Positions 61,494-64,000 of a stretch of 64,000 nt of DNA are shown one piece after another; the stretch's first letter is position 1, and each line of letters starts with the position of its first letter. The stretch covers positions 1,986,501 to 2,050,500 of the forward strand of contig NZ_CP107970.1 of NCBI RefSeq assembly GCF_036090055.1, in the 5' to 3' direction. This stretch comes from Nocardioides sp. NBC_00368. Lineage in GTDB: Bacteria > Actinomycetota > Actinomycetes > Propionibacteriales > Nocardioidaceae. The notes under the pieces are model-generated. The model saw only the letters and a list, made by a program, of their open reading frames with translations, was not told the origin of the DNA and did no database searches. A program made the position numbers and the translations under genes.

Positions 61494-62120
61494 GTGTCTG
61501 TCAAAAGCCCGCGGGGCTCGGAACCACGCAAGCGGGGCCGCAGAGCGCAGGTCTCCCCCGGCGAGAGCCGCGATCGCATCCGTAGAGCCGCGTTGAGCCT
61601 GTTCGCGGAGCGCGGGTTCGCTGCGACGACGATCAGGTCGGTAGCACACGAAGCAGACGTCGATCCGGCTCTGGTGATGCACTTCTTCGGCTCCAAGGAG
61701 CAGCTGTTCGAGGCGTGCGTCGAGTGGCCCTTCGACCCGGACGAACGAATCGCAGCTGTCGCTGCAGGCGGCCTGGAAGGCGCCGGAGAGCAGCTCGTCA
61801 GACTCTTCCTGGAGACTTGGGATGCCGACGAAGGACGCAACCCGATCGTCGCGCTCATGCGAAGCGCCCTGGGGCAGCAGGCCTCGGAGCACATGCTGCG
61901 CGACTTTCTCCAAGTTCGCCTGCTCGTGCCGCTGATCCAGGCGTTCGAGATCGAAGATGCCGAGCTGCGAGCCGGTCTCATCGCCTCGCAGCTCCTGGGG
62001 CTCGGTGCCGCCAGGTACCTGCTTCGCTTCGATCGGCTCGCCACCCTGCCACCCGATGACGTGATCAGGTGGGTGGCGCCGACGATTCAGCGCTACTTCG
62101 CCCACCCGAATCCCAACTGA
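61494..62120 (+). CDS. TetR-family transcriptional regulator
   Basis: 208 residues starting at GTG. The N-terminal helix-turn-helix reads IRRAALSLFAERGFAATTIR and continues SVAHEADVDPALVMHFFGSK, followed by a helical ligand-binding half that resembles the TetR_C_17-like group. It is divergent from the patatin operon and its own start follows two palindromes, so it very likely represses both transcripts and responds to a lipophilic ligand. Confidence 0.93.
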   Translation: MSVKSPRGSEPRKRGRRAQVSPGESRDRIRRAALSLFAERGFAATTIRSVAHEADVDPALVMHFFGSKEQLFEACVEWPFDPDERIAAVAAGGLEGAGEQLVRLFLETWDADEGRNPIVALMRSALGQQASEHMLRDFLQVRLLVPLIQAFEIEDAELRAGLIASQLLGLGAARYLLRFDRLATLPPDDVIRWVAPTIQRYFAHPNPN

Positions 62121-62389
62121 CAGGTAAGGCTTCTCACCCGGACCGGGATCCCGAGCGCTCACGAGGTCGACGAGCCGCGGGGCCCGAGACCGAGGCAGCC
62201 TTCTTCAGTCTGCGCGGGAAGGCAAGGCGGCCCTCCAGGCACCGTGCTCTCTCGCGCCAGCGAACTCGCCGGCCGGCTCCTCCTGTACCTCCTACACGCC
62301 CGTGACTCCGCCCCTGGCCTGCGTATGTCACATCTGCGCCCCACGCGGGGTCATACGGAGACAGAGGGCCAAGGATGAAGGGAGCTGAC

Positions 62390-63160
62390 ATGCGGATCGC
62401 AGTGGCCGGCGGAACTGGAGTGCTCGGACGGCACGTCGTGGAGGTGGCGCAGGCGCGCGGCCACGACGCCGTCGTCTTTGCACGCGGGCAGGGTGTGGAC
62501 CTCGTGGCCGGCACCGGACTGGCCGCAGCGCTAGACGGAGTCGAGGTGGTCGTGGACGTGACCTCGATCCCCACGCAGTCCGCGCGAGAATCGGACACGT
62601 TCTACAGGACGGTCACGCGCAACCTCCTCACAGCAGAGACAGCCGCAGGCGTCGCGCACCATCTCGCGCTGTCCATCGTCGGGGCCGTCGAAGCCCCGTA
62701 CGGCTACTACTCGGGCAAAGCACTTCAGGAACAGCTCGTCTCACAGAGCAAGGTGCCGTGGACGATCCAGCGGGCCACCCAGTTCCACGAGATCGCCGGG
62801 CAGATCACCGAACGGTTGAGGCGTGGCCCCTTCCTGATCGTCCCCAAGATGCGCTGCCAACCGGTGTCGGCCCGGGAAGTCGCAGCGCGCCTCATCGACC
62901 TCGCCGAGGCCGGCCCCGCCGGACGAGTCCCAGACTTCGGCGGTCCGCAGGACGAGCAGATGGTCGACATGGTGCGGGCTCTCAAGGCCGCGACCGGCAT
63001 GAAGGGTTGGGTCGTTCCGACACCCCTGCCAGGGGCGGTGGGACGGGCACTGCGCGACGGCACTCTGATCCCTGGCCCTGGCGCAGACCACGGCACCGAG
63101 ACGTTCGATGCCTGGCTGCGGTCGGGAGCAGCTTCTGACTTCGTCCCTCGGACGCCGTGA
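62390..63160 (+). CDS. NmrA/SDR-like NAD(P)-binding protein
   Basis: 256 residues from an ATG with AAGGGAG upstream (62375 also in frame). MRIAVAGGTGVLGRHVVEVA is the Rossmann motif; VAHHLALSIVGAVEAPYGYY matches VRHHVALSIVG of the paralogue at 37445-38197. Likely a NADP(H)-dependent reductase or sensor of the atypical SDR group. The preceding 269 bases (62121-62389) hold no gene. Confidence 0.9.
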   Translation: MRIAVAGGTGVLGRHVVEVAQARGHDAVVFARGQGVDLVAGTGLAAALDGVEVVVDVTSIPTQSARESDTFYRTVTRNLLTAETAAGVAHHLALSIVGAVEAPYGYYSGKALQEQLVSQSKVPWTIQRATQFHEIAGQITERLRRGPFLIVPKMRCQPVSAREVAARLIDLAEAGPAGRVPDFGGPQDEQMVDMVRALKAATGMKGWVVPTPLPGAVGRALRDGTLIPGPGADHGTETFDAWLRSGAASDFVPRTP

Positions 63161-63230
63161 TGGTGCTGATCGCCTGCCAGACGACTCGAGGCGACCTCGG
63201 GTCGCCGCCCCGCTCGGGTGGGTGGCAGAG

Positions 63231-63662
63231 ATGAGAGTGTGGACGAGGTCGCTGGTCATCGTCATGGGCACCCTCACCGGCACGATCGGGCTGTGGGCCG
63301 GGTTCTGGCCCAAGTCCTTCTACGAACACGGGCCGGTCCCGTTGCTCGACACGGGTTGGGTGGCGATGCTGCCGCCGTACAACGAGCACCTGGTCCGTGA
63401 CTACGGCTTCATGAACCTTGCCGTCACCGTGATCTCCGTCGTTGCGGCGATCGTCATGAGCCCGCTGATCGTGCGGACCGCGGCCACTGCAGTGATCGCG
63501 TTCGGCCTCCCACACCTGCTCTTCCACTCCCTCCATCTCGAGCACATGAGCACCACAGACGCCATACTTCTCACGGCGACCAACTCATTGCTGACCATCC
63601 TCCTGCCCGCGACGGTCTTCGCGATGGCCGGTCAGCTTCATCGAGCGGGGACCCAGCGGTAG
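63231..63662 (+). CDS. hypothetical four-helix membrane protein
   Basis: 143 residues. Hydrophobic segments at about 7-25, 65-85, 88-108 and 118-138; between the first two a conserved-looking loop FWPKSFYEHGPVPLLDTGWV. The start at 63231 has GGCAGAG upstream; the frame is open from 63108. It follows the NmrA-like gene by 70 bases on the same strand. Family with this layout is uncharacterised. Confidence 0.7.
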   Translation: MRVWTRSLVIVMGTLTGTIGLWAGFWPKSFYEHGPVPLLDTGWVAMLPPYNEHLVRDYGFMNLAVTVISVVAAIVMSPLIVRTAATAVIAFGLPHLLFHSLHLEHMSTTDAILLTATNSLLTILLPATVFAMAGQLHRAGTQR

Positions 63663-64000
63663 TCATCCGCAACCTCACGTAACCCAGGGCGCCTGCAATC
63701 TCGGCGCGACACGACCCGGTACCTACGTTTCGCCTGGCATGGGGCAACACCATGCAGGGATCCGGACACCGTTGAGCCCGGGACAGACCAGGACCTCCCC
63801 GGCCAGACTGGAGGCAGAGGTTCCTCCCCCGGGTGGCTCGGAAGGGCATGGTGACCCTCGACGCAGCTGCCGCTCCAGGTCGATCAACGTCTGCCGGACC
63901 CGGCTTGTCAGGACACGACGAGTGGGTTCTCGTGGCACACTGATGCGAACCAATCGCGGCCGATCGGGCGGTTCAAAACCGTGTGTATCCTCCCGAAAGG
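63663..64000. other. no gene recognised to the window end
   Basis: These 338 bases show no reading frame with a ribosome binding site or known motif. It may be the promoter region of a gene beyond the window. Confidence 0.45.

Overview
The window is high-GC DNA (roughly 70 percent by eye) with tightly packed, often 4-bp-overlapping genes. It carries GTG starts, FCD-type GntR regulators, two LuxR-family LAL-type regulators and an actinobacterial QcrB-like cytochrome b. This points to an actinobacterium, most likely of the Nocardioides type; the genus is inference. No rRNA, CRISPR array or intact insertion sequence is visible. One tRNA gene, tRNA-Val(CAC), lies at 34748-34822.

Layout. 1-4.4 kb: an alcohol dehydrogenase and MHS transporter pair, divergent from a PucR-type regulator, followed by a decayed aldehyde dehydrogenase scrap. 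4.5-7.9 kb: a ribokinase and ADP-ribosylglycohydrolase operon that has lost its 5' end. It abuts a serine hydrolase that has also lost its 5' end at the same point (about 7075). 8.0-16.3 kb: a six-gene minus-strand catabolic operon (two DUF1185 proteins, alpha/beta hydrolase, aldehyde dehydrogenase, tautomerase, LLM flavin monooxygenase), divergent from a BCCT transporter, SnoaL-like protein, flavin reductase and GntR operon. 16.3-20.5 kb: a second, paralogous GntR gene divergent from an NCS1 permease and isochorismatase pair, then an aminotransferase. 20.5-28.4 kb: an eight-gene minus-strand operon (type III glutamine synthetase, GlxB, GlxC, GlxD, FAD amine oxidoreductase, HutD, M20 hydrolase, XRE-cupin regulator).

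The main hypothesis joins the 8-28 kb genes. Their parts match the logic of trigonelline (N-methylnicotinate) catabolism: zwitterion uptake, two-component flavin ring cleavage, dehydrogenase and hydrolase, which would release methylamine. The neighbouring glutamine synthetase/GlxBCD operon has the parts of the gamma-glutamylmethylamide/N-methylglutamate route that assimilates methylamine. The first four transcription units share one operator (TCTG-N1-3-CATRCAAGA), probably read by the two near-identical GntR proteins. The substrate is inferred, not proven.

28.4-35.3 kb is a scarred region. It holds a gene-free stretch, a 3' remnant of an MpaB-like oxygenase gene, an intact AraC regulator and MpaB-like oxygenase, a truncated aldehyde dehydrogenase, and a small decayed island of short minus-strand genes ending at tRNA-Val. 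35.3-43.9 kb is a redox block: two Cys-rich small proteins, an NDH-2-like flavoprotein, an NmrA-like protein, a fumarate-reductase-like flavoprotein with an orphan QcrB-like cytochrome b, an HSL-type esterase and a ferritin-like protein.

43.9-63.7 kb has the look of a regulator-rich stress and lipid/redox region. It contains one normal LAL regulator and one that has lost its P-loop, a diiron ferritin-like protein, LtrA, paralogous alpha/beta hydrolases, a GNAT, a clipped ECF sigma factor, and a fusion of a ferritin-like domain with two CDGSH motifs. It ends with a TetR-controlled operon of patatin, glycosyltransferase, membrane protein and hydrolase.
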